From Methanobrevibacter sp. (GTDB lineage: Archaea > Methanobacteriota > Methanobacteria > Methanobacteriales > Methanobacteriaceae), in NCBI GenBank assembly GCA_017652345.1, contig JAGCBE010000344.1, positions 1-24,811 of the forward strand: a stretch of 24,811 bases of DNA, in the 5' to 3' direction. The notes below the pieces were generated by a model that had not been told where the DNA came from, ran no database searches, and saw only the letters and a program-made list of their open reading frames with translations. The position numbers and the translations under genes are program-made. Position 1 is the first letter of the stretch; every line of letters begins with the position of its first letter. Of the stretch, positions 7,953 through 16,340 are shown in pieces.

Positions 7953-8267
7953 ATGAAGCTAAGAATTAAAGAAAATGTGGATAACCTCTTACCTGAGTAT
8001 GGTGTTCTTTTCACATCAAATAGGTTAAATGGAAAAAATGCTTTAGCTATATTTTATGATAATAGAGATGAGGCACTTGAATTTTATAATGATGCAGAAA
8101 TTATGGGAAAAGATGTTTTTAATACTTGGGATCCAGATATCATGACAAAGAGAACAAGTTATGAACCTGATGCTAGAGGAAGATGTTATTATACTGCTAC
8201 AACCCCTGAAGGTGATGAATATTTACAAGAGGTAAAGATTGTAAATCGGGAACCGCTTTATTTGTAA
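7953..8267 (+). CDS. Small unknown protein with leader MKLRIKEN
   Basis: 104 residues from ATG 7953, chosen because it gives the family leader MKLRIKE|N and has AAAAGGTTGG upstream. After predicted cleavage it would be a single domain of about 97 residues, the same size as one module of the 768-residue protein. The sequence is a compact alpha/beta mix (YGVLFTSNRLNGKNALAIFY) with no recognised motif. It is first in the second transcription unit. The next gene starts 17 bases after its stop behind a nearly identical ribosome-binding site. Confidence 0.75.
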   Translation: MKLRIKENVDNLLPEYGVLFTSNRLNGKNALAIFYDNRDEALEFYNDAEIMGKDVFNTWDPDIMTKRTSYEPDARGRCYYTATTPEGDEYLQEVKIVNREPLYL

Positions 8268-8284
8268 TGAAAGGTTGGTAAAAT

Positions 8285-9103
8285 ATGAAACTTAAATTAG
8301 AAGATAAAAGATCAGATATTATTGCCGCGAGAGATGCTTGGAAAAGTGATTTCGATTCAAGAAAAGCAAAATATGATTCACAAGAAGCCGAATATAATAA
8401 AGCACAATATGTTATTGCAAAAGAGATTGAAGAACTTGTAAAGCAGGAATTAGGTAATACCCCACTTGCCCTTGAATTTGATATACGTCCATATGGTAGC
8501 CTTGATGTAAAAACATATATGGTTCGTATTACTGCAAATGAATATCAAAAATTTGATGATGATAGAGCCCTCTCTTGGAATTGGGGATGTGAACTTGATA
8601 ATGATGGAAATGTTATTAAGGAATCTGGTTCCTGGTCTGGTCTTCAAGCTACAACAAAAGAACAACTTGATGACCTTAGAGAAACTCTTAGAGTTCTAGA
8701 TATTCTTAATAATATGGATTGGAAAGCCATTCTTGATGATGCAAATGTAAGAAGACCAAAAAGATCTGATTACTTTACAATGGATGATCCAAGACGTGAA
8801 AAAACACCTGATTTTGGTAAACAGTTAAAGATGGCGTCTATTGAAGATGCTATTGGTCAAGATATTCTGATTAAAGGAAAGCCAATTAAGCTTGGTTCTC
8901 GTGGAAAGAGCTACTATCTGATTCATAAACAAACACCAAAACAAACATCCGTAACTGAGATCAGTGCTTATCATATTCAAAAGGCTCAAGAAGAAGGTAG
9001 GGATGTTAAAGATTCACTGGGATACGGTACTGACTATAGAATAACTACTGATACATTCCTAAATGCTATCCCAGAAGATCCAGAAATAATTGATTTAAGA
9101 TGA
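8285..9103 (+). CDS. Unknown protein, N-terminal helix, degenerate leader MKLKLED
   Basis: 272 residues, ATG start behind AAAGGTTGG. The leader MKLKLE|D resembles the family but has K-L-E instead of (L/I)-x-E, so cleavage here is doubtful. A helical charged segment (about residues 10-60) is followed by an alpha/beta domain, another helix, and a C-terminal domain beginning near residue 195 (IKGKPIKLGSRGKSYYLIHK). One internal IKE|S lies at E113, but it sits in a likely beta hairpin without a basic linker and may be coincidental. The stop is 14 bases before the next ATG. The function is unknown. Confidence 0.75.
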   Translation: MKLKLEDKRSDIIAARDAWKSDFDSRKAKYDSQEAEYNKAQYVIAKEIEELVKQELGNTPLALEFDIRPYGSLDVKTYMVRITANEYQKFDDDRALSWNWGCELDNDGNVIKESGSWSGLQATTKEQLDDLRETLRVLDILNNMDWKAILDDANVRRPKRSDYFTMDDPRREKTPDFGKQLKMASIEDAIGQDILIKGKPIKLGSRGKSYYLIHKQTPKQTSVTEISAYHIQKAQEEGRDVKDSLGYGTDYRITTDTFLNAIPEDPEIIDLR

Positions 9104-9117
9104 GGAGTTGTTTTACT

Positions 9118-9768
9118 ATGAAAAATAGAAAAAGATTTATTAAAGAAGAAAAAGGTTCAATGTATGATTTAATGAGAGCTGTTGAGGATAGAATTTACGA
9201 TCTTGAAGATGATTTTAGTGAAAGCCTGGATGAAGCTGTTTCCGAAGATGATGTCAGAGAATTAACATTATTTATTCCAAATGCTGCACCGCTTAGTACA
9301 GCAATCAACGCAACTATCGATAATTTAAAAAGAAAAATCAAACGTGGTGTTTATGACGAAGATAAAGCTATTAAAGCCTGGGAAAATATCGCAGACGCGG
9401 GTATTAAACTTTATGATAAATGGTATGGATCTGGAAGAGGTTCATTAACCATGTTGGATAAACCTACTAGACATGAAATTGCCATTAGATTGATGGACGA
9501 TTATGATGAACAAGTGCATGAAGATGATGTTCAAGAATCTTTAAGACTTCGTGAGGAAGAATCCGATAAGAGATGGCTTAATACAGAGGTTACAAAAGAT
9601 GAATATAAAAAATTAAAGAAATTCTTAGTAGATAATGACATTAAGCATGAAGCCTCTGGTGCATATAACCTTATTCATGTTGAAGTATATGTCGATGAAT
9701 ATGAAAAGAAAAAATTAAATGATTTTCTTGACACGCTCGATGAGGGGTGCCATGGAAGAAGAAAGTAA
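9118..9768 (+). CDS. Unknown protein with leader MKNRKRFIKEE and an internal site
   Basis: 216 residues from ATG 9118, which has GAGGAG at good spacing. An in-frame upstream ATG at 9100 overlaps the preceding gene and is less likely. The leader MKNRKRFIKE|E fits the (L/I)-x-E rule but is more basic than the others. A second copy, ESLRLRE|E at E146, separates a helical N-terminal domain from a C-terminal piece of about 70 residues that looks like a ferredoxin-type alpha/beta fold (LNTEVTKDEYKKLKKFLVDN). It is the last of the ten leader-bearing genes and is followed by the hairpin at 9812. The function is unknown. Confidence 0.75.
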   Translation: MKNRKRFIKEEKGSMYDLMRAVEDRIYDLEDDFSESLDEAVSEDDVRELTLFIPNAAPLSTAINATIDNLKRKIKRGVYDEDKAIKAWENIADAGIKLYDKWYGSGRGSLTMLDKPTRHEIAIRLMDDYDEQVHEDDVQESLRLREEESDKRWLNTEVTKDEYKKLKKFLVDNDIKHEASGAYNLIHVEVYVDEYEKKKLNDFLDTLDEGCHGRRK

Positions 9769-9811
9769 TTATTTACAAAATATATTTACAAAATAAATAC
9801 AAAAAATATAT

Positions 9812-9852
9812 GTTCCTCCTACTTTATAAGAAAAAGTGGGAGGAACTTTTTT
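9812..9852 (+). terminator. Terminator-like hairpin whose 3' arm holds the terminase ribosome-binding site
   Basis: Arms 9812-9825 and 9833-9846 pair over 14 bp with one G-U pair and a 7-base loop, followed by T6 at 9847-9852. This is a good intrinsic terminator for the upstream unit. The 3' arm also contains GGGAGG (9838-9843), ten bases before ATG 9854 of the terminase gene. When folded, the RNA would hide that site, so transcripts reading through from upstream may be poorly translated. Confidence 0.75.
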
Positions 9853-9853
9853 C

Positions 9854-12289
9854 ATGTTTACTATTGATCAGATAGCTAATATAAGTAAGGATGAGTTTGC
9901 AAAATTATCGGCAGATAATAAAGAACTTATCCTTAAAATTTTATCTGAATATAAAGAACATGGTCAATCTACCACATTAAAAGAATTATGGGAAGTTGAC
10001 TATGACGAGATACCTGTGTCTATAGATGAATTTATAGAGAATGAACGATATCTTGGAAAGTCAACTAGAAATGGTAAATCTATATATCCTTATTGGAGAA
10101 AGAAATACCGAGAAATCTTTAATCCAGCTTTAGCATATGAAGAAGTAATATTTACAGGAGCTATTGGTGTTGGTAAAACAAAAACTGCCGATGTTTGTTT
10201 AGCATACTTATTATATAGGTTAATGTGCCTTAAAAATCCTCAGCAGTATTTTAAGATGAACGAAGGAGAAGAAATATCTATATTCTTTCTTAATATCAAT
10301 TTAACACTTGCAGAGGGTGTTGGTTTTAATACACTTCATAAGATGTTAATAGATAGCCCATGGTTCATGGAAAGAGGAACTGTTACAGGACGTGTTAAAG
10401 AAAGATATAATCCTCCAAATCATATTACCATTAAATTTGGATCTAAGTCAGACCATGCACTAGGTCAGCAATGTTACTGTGCGCTAATGGATGAAGCGGA
10501 CTTCTCTCGTGGTTCAATAAAAGGTAATTCTGCGCTTGACGCTAAGAATGAAATTATGAAAACATATAACGCTATCAAGGAACGTATGAATTCACGTTTT
10601 ATTAAAAATGGTGTTCAGTATGGAAGATTATTCCTTGTTTCTTCAAAAAAGTCGGATCAAGATTTCATTGAAGCATATATAAAGAAAATGAAATCAGAGG
10701 GACAAGATAAGCATATGCTTATTATTGATGAACCTCAGTGGGTTATTAAACCAGAAGGAACATTTAGTAAAGAAAAGTTTCCGGTCGCTGTTGGTAACAA
10801 ATCATTGAAGTCCATGATTCTTCCGGATCAACTATCAAAAGAAGAAGAGGAAGCATATAAGAAACAAGGATACAGAATACTTTGGGTTCCAGTGAATTTG
10901 AAACAAAGTTTTGTGCTTGATGTAAATACTGCACTAATGAACCTCGCAGGAATATCTGTTGTGGGTGCTACTACATTCTTTAACTATGATATGTTTTCAA
11001 AATGTTATATTAAAGATTATAAGAACCCATTTGTGACAGAAGTTTTAACAATCGGACTAAACGATGATCTTCAAATAGCTGATTTCTTTGAATTAGATAA
11101 AGTTCCTGAAGCTGTAAGATATATGCCGCAATTTATTCATATTGACGGCGCATTAACAGGAGACAAAGCAGGTATTTCATCTGTGGGTGTTTCGGGATTA
11201 AAGGAAACACAACAATATGTTGGGGCACAAGAATTTATATCAAGTGAAATGACATATAAACATATCTTTTCAGTTGATATAGAAGCACCGAAGGGATCTG
11301 AAATATCATTTGAAAAAACAAGACAGTTTATTTACTATCTAAGACAATGTGGATTTAATATAATAGGTATATCCCTTGACGGTTTCCAATCAGCAGATAT
11401 GAAACAAATGCTATTAACACAAGGTTATGATGCATCTATTGTATCTCTTGATAGAACTCCACAGGGTTATCTAGCATTAAGATCTGCGATGAATGATGGT
11501 AGAATAGGACTTATACAAATTGATTTACTTGAAAAAGAACTTATAGAACTTCAAAGAGATGTTCAGACAGGTAAAATCGATCACCCTGCGGATGGCTGTT
11601 TCACAGATGATACTGAAATAACATTATATGATACTATACATAATAGAACATTCAAGAAAACTATAAAAGAATTATTTAATTATCATAGTGTATCAAACTA
11701 TTATGTTCAAACTGTTGAAAACGGAAAAACATCTTTAAATAGAATAAAGAAAGTATTTATTACAAAGTATGTCAATACATTGCTGGAGGTTACATTTAGT
11801 GATGGTTATATCATTAGGTGTACCCCTGAACATAAGTTTATGCTTGATTCAGGTGAATTTGTTAAAATACAAGATATTAGTGGTAACCAAATATTAAAGA
11901 GCATAAACAACAAAGAATTATATATTAAGAATAAGAATACAATTAAGCTAAATGAAAGTATTCCAGTGTATGACTTAGAGATTGAGAATATACATAATTT
12001 CCCAATAGGAAATAGTGTTATTGTTCACAACTCAAAAGATATGGCCGACTCACTTGCAGGTGCATTATTTAATGCCACAATTCATAAGCAAAGTCTTGTT
12101 GACAATCATCAACTTCTATCTACTGCAATAGACACGAATATGGAAGTAGACGCACAACAAGAATTTTTAGATAATATGCAGGAATCTTTGTTGCAGAATT
12201 CACATATGTCAGGAGCTTCTAAAATGGCAGCGGATAAAATAGAAGAACTGATCGGTGGATTTGGAGCACAGAATATCCTATCTTGGTAA
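9854..12289 (+). CDS. Terminase large subunit (ATPase-nuclease) with an in-frame intein
   Basis: 811 residues as translated and about 666 after protein splicing. It is the DNA-packaging motor that docks on the portal, hydrolyses ATP to pump DNA and cuts the concatemer. The ATPase part shows Walker A GAIGVGKT, Walker B ALMDEADF with the catalytic glutamate, and a coupling motif LFLVSSKKSD. The RNase H-like nuclease part shows HIDGALTGD (first Asp), ISLDGFQSADM (second Asp), and KDMADSLAG (third Asp), the last directly after the intein. ATG 9854 is chosen with GGGAGG upstream; an in-frame GTG at 9836 lies within the hairpin. Residues 582-726 are the intein. The stop TAA forms part of the AAGGAGG ribosome-binding site of the portal gene. 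Confidence 0.95.
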   Translation: MFTIDQIANISKDEFAKLSADNKELILKILSEYKEHGQSTTLKELWEVDYDEIPVSIDEFIENERYLGKSTRNGKSIYPYWRKKYREIFNPALAYEEVIFTGAIGVGKTKTADVCLAYLLYRLMCLKNPQQYFKMNEGEEISIFFLNINLTLAEGVGFNTLHKMLIDSPWFMERGTVTGRVKERYNPPNHITIKFGSKSDHALGQQCYCALMDEADFSRGSIKGNSALDAKNEIMKTYNAIKERMNSRFIKNGVQYGRLFLVSSKKSDQDFIEAYIKKMKSEGQDKHMLIIDEPQWVIKPEGTFSKEKFPVAVGNKSLKSMILPDQLSKEEEEAYKKQGYRILWVPVNLKQSFVLDVNTALMNLAGISVVGATTFFNYDMFSKCYIKDYKNPFVTEVLTIGLNDDLQIADFFELDKVPEAVRYMPQFIHIDGALTGDKAGISSVGVSGLKETQQYVGAQEFISSEMTYKHIFSVDIEAPKGSEISFEKTRQFIYYLRQCGFNIIGISLDGFQSADMKQMLLTQGYDASIVSLDRTPQGYLALRSAMNDGRIGLIQIDLLEKELIELQRDVQTGKIDHPADGCFTDDTEITLYDTIHNRTFKKTIKELFNYHSVSNYYVQTVENGKTSLNRIKKVFITKYVNTLLEVTFSDGYIIRCTPEHKFMLDSGEFVKIQDISGNQILKSINNKELYIKNKNTIKLNESIPVYDLEIENIHNFPIGNSVIVHNSKDMADSLAGALFNATIHKQSLVDNHQLLSTAIDTNMEVDAQQEFLDNMQESLLQNSHMSGASKMAADKIEELIGGFGAQNILSW
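11597..12031 (+). mobile_element. Mini-intein in the terminase nuclease domain
   Basis: 145 residues (582-726 of the precursor). It starts with Cys in CFTDDTEITL (block A), contains CTPEHKFML (block B, with the His of the TxxH motif), VYDLEIENIHNFPI (block F) and ends VIVHN followed by Ser (block G with His-Asn and a Ser nucleophile as +1 extein residue). No LAGLIDADG or HNH endonuclease domain fits in the short middle, so it is a splicing-only mini-intein. Removal joins HPADG to SKDMADSLAG, restoring the conserved nuclease motif with its catalytic Asp. All splicing residues look intact. Confidence 0.92.
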
Positions 12290-12302
12290 GGAGGTAATTA
12301 CT

Positions 12303-14054
12303 TTGGGTAAAATGAGAGAACTTTTTGAGGATGCTTTAAGAATTAAACGTATTCCAAAAGAAAATGAATATGTTGGTACAAATATTACAGATGATAAAAA
12401 TGACTTAGCGAACAAACAAATAAAGTCTGCCGAATCAGGATCTTTAATTGATGTTGAAGCAATAAACAAGTTTAGAACATTATCTTCTGATAGAATTGAA
12501 AGATATAATCAATTTGAAGATATGTTAAAAGATGCAACTATTGCTGCTGCTATTGAAATGTATGCAGATGACGCTACGCAATATGATTATAAAACAGGAA
12601 AGATTATTTGGTCAGAATCAGAAGATTCAGATATTACAAAAGCAACTAATAGGTTAATTGATGTTCTTGGAATAAATGATAAAGCATGGAATCATATCTA
12701 CGCATTATGTACCTATGGCGATGTTTATTTAAGACTATATAGAAAAGGTGACGAATCAGATTACTCACAATTATATGGAGAACATCCAGGACAAACAGCA
12801 ATTAGAGTTAAGAAGGAAGATGCTTCAAGACCACTAGAAGAATATATTGAATATGTCGATGATCCAGCAACAATGTATGATCTTCAGGTAAGAGATAAAA
12901 CATCAGGTTATATTAGAATGTTTAATCAGAATGTTGAACAATCTTCATCCATGTACTCATCTCTTACAACAAAAACCCTAGATGTTAGCGATGTAAATAT
13001 TTATGATAGAAAGAGCTTTGTTCATATTTGTTTAACTGGAAATATTTCTAGAAATCCAGAACTAATAGCTCTACATAATGATGCAGACGGATCGACCCAA
13101 GTATATAAAGTAAAAACTGGAAAATCTGTTCTGGCAGATGCATATGAACCAGCACAAACAGTAAAACTATTAGAAGATAGTTTAATGTTAAGCAGAGTTA
13201 CAAAATCAGCTCTAGTAAGAATTCTTCAAATAGAAGTAGGTAATATGCCGAAACCAGAAGTAGAATCACTACTTAGAAGAATTAAAAATATGATAGAACA
13301 AAAAATGGCTCTTAATAAACAAAACGGAGTTGTATCCTCTTACAATTCACCAGGACCAATAGAAAATGTAATATATGTTCCAACAAAGGAAGGAAAAGGA
13401 GCTATTACTTCTACGAACCTTGGTGGAGATGTAAATATTAAGGATATTGTTGATGTTGATTATTTTAATAATAAGAAATTATCGGCACTTAAAATACCAA
13501 AACAATACTTAAATTATGATGCACCTGAAGGTTTAGGTAATGGTACTTCTTTAACTAAATTAAGCTCAAGATACGCACATACAATAATGAGAATCCAAAA
13601 TGCCTATATTACAGGAATAACAAATCTACTTAATTTATTCTTTTTAGATAAAGGTTTAGATTATATTAACAAATTTACAATAAAAATGGTATCTCCTGCT
13701 ACTATAGAGGATACGGAGAGGGATGAGTTAATCACAAATAGGTTAAATCAAGCCTCTGATATCCTAAATATGATCGAAGGAAAAACAGACGATAGAGGAA
13801 TATTTGAAACTGTTTGTTGGATACTTGATAACTTCCTCAATATGAATGATATAACTGAAATATTAAAGAAGAATAAAGTAATGTCTGACAAAGATGCAGG
13901 TTTTGATGTAACTTCTGAATCTGACGACTTTGACATGGGACATGATTTCGGCGGTGGTCCAAATTTAGGTGGATCTGATATGGATTTTGATATGGGTCCA
14001 GAACCTGAAATGGGTGGAGCAGAAGAAGAACCTTCTATGACACCAGAGGCATAA
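12303..14054 (+). CDS. Portal protein (T4 gp20-like)
   Basis: 583 residues, starting at TTG 12303. AAGGAGG at 12288-12294 lies eight bases upstream, whereas the first ATG (12312) is too far away. The portal forms the dodecameric ring at the capsid vertex through which DNA enters and to which terminase and neck bind. Similarities to gp20-type portals are an N-terminal RIERYNQFEDML, IAAAIEMYADDA, a central beta/alpha core with GDVYLRLYRK, and ALKIPKQYLNYD followed by a long helical segment. The C-terminus is a methionine-, glycine- and acid-rich tail (from about residue 545). Position directly after terminase supports the call. Confidence 0.88.
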   Translation: MGKMRELFEDALRIKRIPKENEYVGTNITDDKNDLANKQIKSAESGSLIDVEAINKFRTLSSDRIERYNQFEDMLKDATIAAAIEMYADDATQYDYKTGKIIWSESEDSDITKATNRLIDVLGINDKAWNHIYALCTYGDVYLRLYRKGDESDYSQLYGEHPGQTAIRVKKEDASRPLEEYIEYVDDPATMYDLQVRDKTSGYIRMFNQNVEQSSSMYSSLTTKTLDVSDVNIYDRKSFVHICLTGNISRNPELIALHNDADGSTQVYKVKTGKSVLADAYEPAQTVKLLEDSLMLSRVTKSALVRILQIEVGNMPKPEVESLLRRIKNMIEQKMALNKQNGVVSSYNSPGPIENVIYVPTKEGKGAITSTNLGGDVNIKDIVDVDYFNNKKLSALKIPKQYLNYDAPEGLGNGTSLTKLSSRYAHTIMRIQNAYITGITNLLNLFFLDKGLDYINKFTIKMVSPATIEDTERDELITNRLNQASDILNMIEGKTDDRGIFETVCWILDNFLNMNDITEILKKNKVMSDKDAGFDVTSESDDFDMGHDFGGGPNLGGSDMDFDMGPEPEMGGAEEEPSMTPEA

Positions 14055-14070
14055 CATTTTGGAGGGAAAT

Positions 14071-14529
14071 ATGTTAGCTAATAAGCATGATTGTTATTCA
14101 ATACTTCTTGAACTTAAAAATAATGGACAAGATGTATCTAAAGAGCTTAATGAAGTTATTTCAAATAAAACACTTCCAAAAGTAATTATTAAAGAACTTA
14201 TTAAGCGTAATAACAATGTTGTTAATTTTTATTTAAACTTAAATAATAAAGCACATAAGATTATTAAAGAAATACTAACTTGTGAAGGTAAATCGGTTAG
14301 CACTTATATTAAGATAGCTACAAGCATTATCACGCAAGGTGTTATTGCTATGGAACATTTATATGAATCTGATATAAATGGACAAAATGATTTTATTGAT
14401 TGTTTAGGTTTAAAGGATTTATCAAATGGAATAGCAGAGTATTTCCAGACAGGAGATTATAAACCTCTTGTAGAGGCAGTTAATCGAAATAGATTAGATG
14501 TTAAGTCTTTATTAGATAATAGGGATTAA
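14071..14529 (+). CDS. Small helical protein between portal and prohead protease
   Basis: 152 residues from ATG 14071, with GGAGGG upstream. The sequence is almost entirely amphipathic helix (SILLELKNNGQDVSKELNEV, KVIIKELIKR, IATSIITQGVIAMEHLY), with no cysteine motif, membrane segment or (L/I)-x-E|S leader. In T4 the interval between portal and protease genes encodes small prohead core proteins, so a prohead assembly role is possible from position alone. I do not recognise the family. It lies 16 bases after the portal stop and 35 bases before the protease start. Confidence 0.75.
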   Translation: MLANKHDCYSILLELKNNGQDVSKELNEVISNKTLPKVIIKELIKRNNNVVNFYLNLNNKAHKIIKEILTCEGKSVSTYIKIATSIITQGVIAMEHLYESDINGQNDFIDCLGLKDLSNGIAEYFQTGDYKPLVEAVNRNRLDVKSLLDNRD

Positions 14530-14564
14530 ACATATAAATAAACATTTTGAAAGGGGTGATACAG

Positions 14565-16304
14565 ATGCAAGTTTTAATAGAAACAAGAATGAATTCTTTG
14601 AGGCTTAACGAAAGTAAAGCCCCCAAAAAAGGTTGTTTAGGTAGACTTGAAGGTGTTTGTGCAGATTTCAAAAATCCAACAAGAAATGGAAGATTATATC
14701 CATTACAACTTTGGAAGAAAGTTTTTGATGATCCACTATTTAAAGAGGCACTTCAAAATAAAACACTTTTTGGTGAACTTGATCATCCAGAGGATAGATT
14801 TGAACCTCTTGTTAAACACGCCTGCATCGTAATGACTGATTATAGCATTGATGAAGATAAAGGTTTAGTTTATGGTGGTTTTGATATTCTTGATACTCCG
14901 GATGGAAGGGTTCTTAAAAACATACTTGATTACGGTAGTGTATTAGGTGTTTCTTCCAGAGGACAAGGAGATATAATTGAGGATGCCGGTGGAGAAAGAG
15001 TAGACGAAGATTCATATGATTTTGCCTGTTTTGACGTTGTTTCCACTCCAGCAGTTGAAAAAGCACGTCAAAAAGTTGTTGAATCTATGAAGCGTGAAAA
15101 GAAAGAAACATTTAAAGAGTCTATCGAAAGACAAATCGAAGATGCTGAATCAGCGGCAGATCTTAATATTATAAGATCAGTTGTTAGAGCATCAGGTTTA
15201 AATGATTCCGATATGGATACTATTATAGAATCCATTGAAGATAAATGCAAAGCACTTAAAACTTCCGAAGATACTATCTTAGAAGATAAGTGTAAGACGG
15301 AACCAGAATTACAAGTAGAAACAATTTCTACCAAATCTGCTAAAACTATTAGAGAGAATAGAAAATTGTATAAGTGTATAAATGGTTTGCGTCAGCAAGT
15401 TTCAGCTTTGAAGCACAGAGAAAATAGATACGTTGAAAGTCTTAATGAAAAAGACAAACAACTAAGTGAACAGGAATGTGAAATTACCGAGCTATTAAAT
15501 AAGGTAAAAACATTCAAAACTAATGAAAGAAAGAATCTTTATACTCTAAGACAGCAAAGTATGGAACTTGAATCTGTAACCGAGAAGTTTGATAGAAAGC
15601 TAAGTAATTCCGGAAGACTATTAGAAAATAACAAGGCTAAGGTAACAAAGCTATTAAAGGAAAACACTTCCCTAAAAGACAATGTTAATAGCCTTGAGGA
15701 TGAAAATTCCAGACTGTTAGACGAATTACAGGACAGCACTTCTAAAATTTCAATGTTACAGGAGCAGCTAAATAACTACAAATCACAATTAAGTTGTTTA
15801 GAGAACGAGCTGAATGAATCTGATAGAAGTCATACTTATGAAATCAATTCTATTGATGCGGAAGTAGACGAATATTCAAGATTACTAAGTGAGGCACAGC
15901 AAAGAATAAAGGACAGTGATTCACAGATTAGTGAACTAACTGAATCTTTAGACAATGTTAATAATTCACTTTCAGCAGAAAAGGCTATTCGCTCTAAACT
16001 AGAAGAAAGTCTTAGTAAGTATCAAAAATGTTACACAGACAGAATCTGTAATGTAAATGGTATTGAACCAGAAAGTATTTATCATAATGTTTCCCTAAAG
16101 ACTTCACCACAGCAGATTGATAAAATCGTTGAATCTTATAGAAAGAAACTGGATAGATACGGAAAGTTAGGTATTACACTTGATGGATTATCCACAGGTG
16201 ATAATTACATTGTTGAAAACTTAAAAACAACTAAAGATTCTGCTGAGGTACAAGAGCAGAATAACCTTATATCGTTCCTACAAACAACTGCAAGTTCATT
16301 ATAA
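14565..16304 (+). CDS. Prohead maturation protease fused to a coiled-coil scaffold
   Basis: 579 residues from ATG 14565 with AAAGGGGTG upstream; an in-frame TTG at 14547 is rejected. Residues 1-170 resemble T4 gp21-type prohead serine proteases: RNGRLYPLQLW, GELDHPEDR (catalytic His74), GVSSRGQGD (catalytic Ser at 130/131) and YDFACFDVVSTPA. Residues from about 255 to 500 are a long heptad-patterned coiled coil, as expected for a scaffold core. T4 encodes these as separate proteins (gp21 and gp22). Self-cleavage sites of the (L/I)-x-E|S/A type are frequent: LNE|S near residue 16, and in the coiled coil LNE|S, LSE|A, LTE|S, LEE|S and IVE|S. FKE|S at 185 could release the protease from the scaffold. 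The enzyme would mature capsid protein and the leader-bearing proteins. Confidence 0.88.
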   Translation: MQVLIETRMNSLRLNESKAPKKGCLGRLEGVCADFKNPTRNGRLYPLQLWKKVFDDPLFKEALQNKTLFGELDHPEDRFEPLVKHACIVMTDYSIDEDKGLVYGGFDILDTPDGRVLKNILDYGSVLGVSSRGQGDIIEDAGGERVDEDSYDFACFDVVSTPAVEKARQKVVESMKREKKETFKESIERQIEDAESAADLNIIRSVVRASGLNDSDMDTIIESIEDKCKALKTSEDTILEDKCKTEPELQVETISTKSAKTIRENRKLYKCINGLRQQVSALKHRENRYVESLNEKDKQLSEQECEITELLNKVKTFKTNERKNLYTLRQQSMELESVTEKFDRKLSNSGRLLENNKAKVTKLLKENTSLKDNVNSLEDENSRLLDELQDSTSKISMLQEQLNNYKSQLSCLENELNESDRSHTYEINSIDAEVDEYSRLLSEAQQRIKDSDSQISELTESLDNVNNSLSAEKAIRSKLEESLSKYQKCYTDRICNVNGIEPESIYHNVSLKTSPQQIDKIVESYRKKLDRYGKLGITLDGLSTGDNYIVENLKTTKDSAEVQEQNNLISFLQTTASSL

Positions 16305-16340
16305 TATAAACTTTAAAATTGTTTGAAAGGAAGATTAAAT

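Noticed and set aside
8618..8626. IKE|S motif at E113 of the 8285 protein as a processing site
   Set aside because: It lacks the basic linker seen at the other sites and lies in a likely beta hairpin, so it may be chance.
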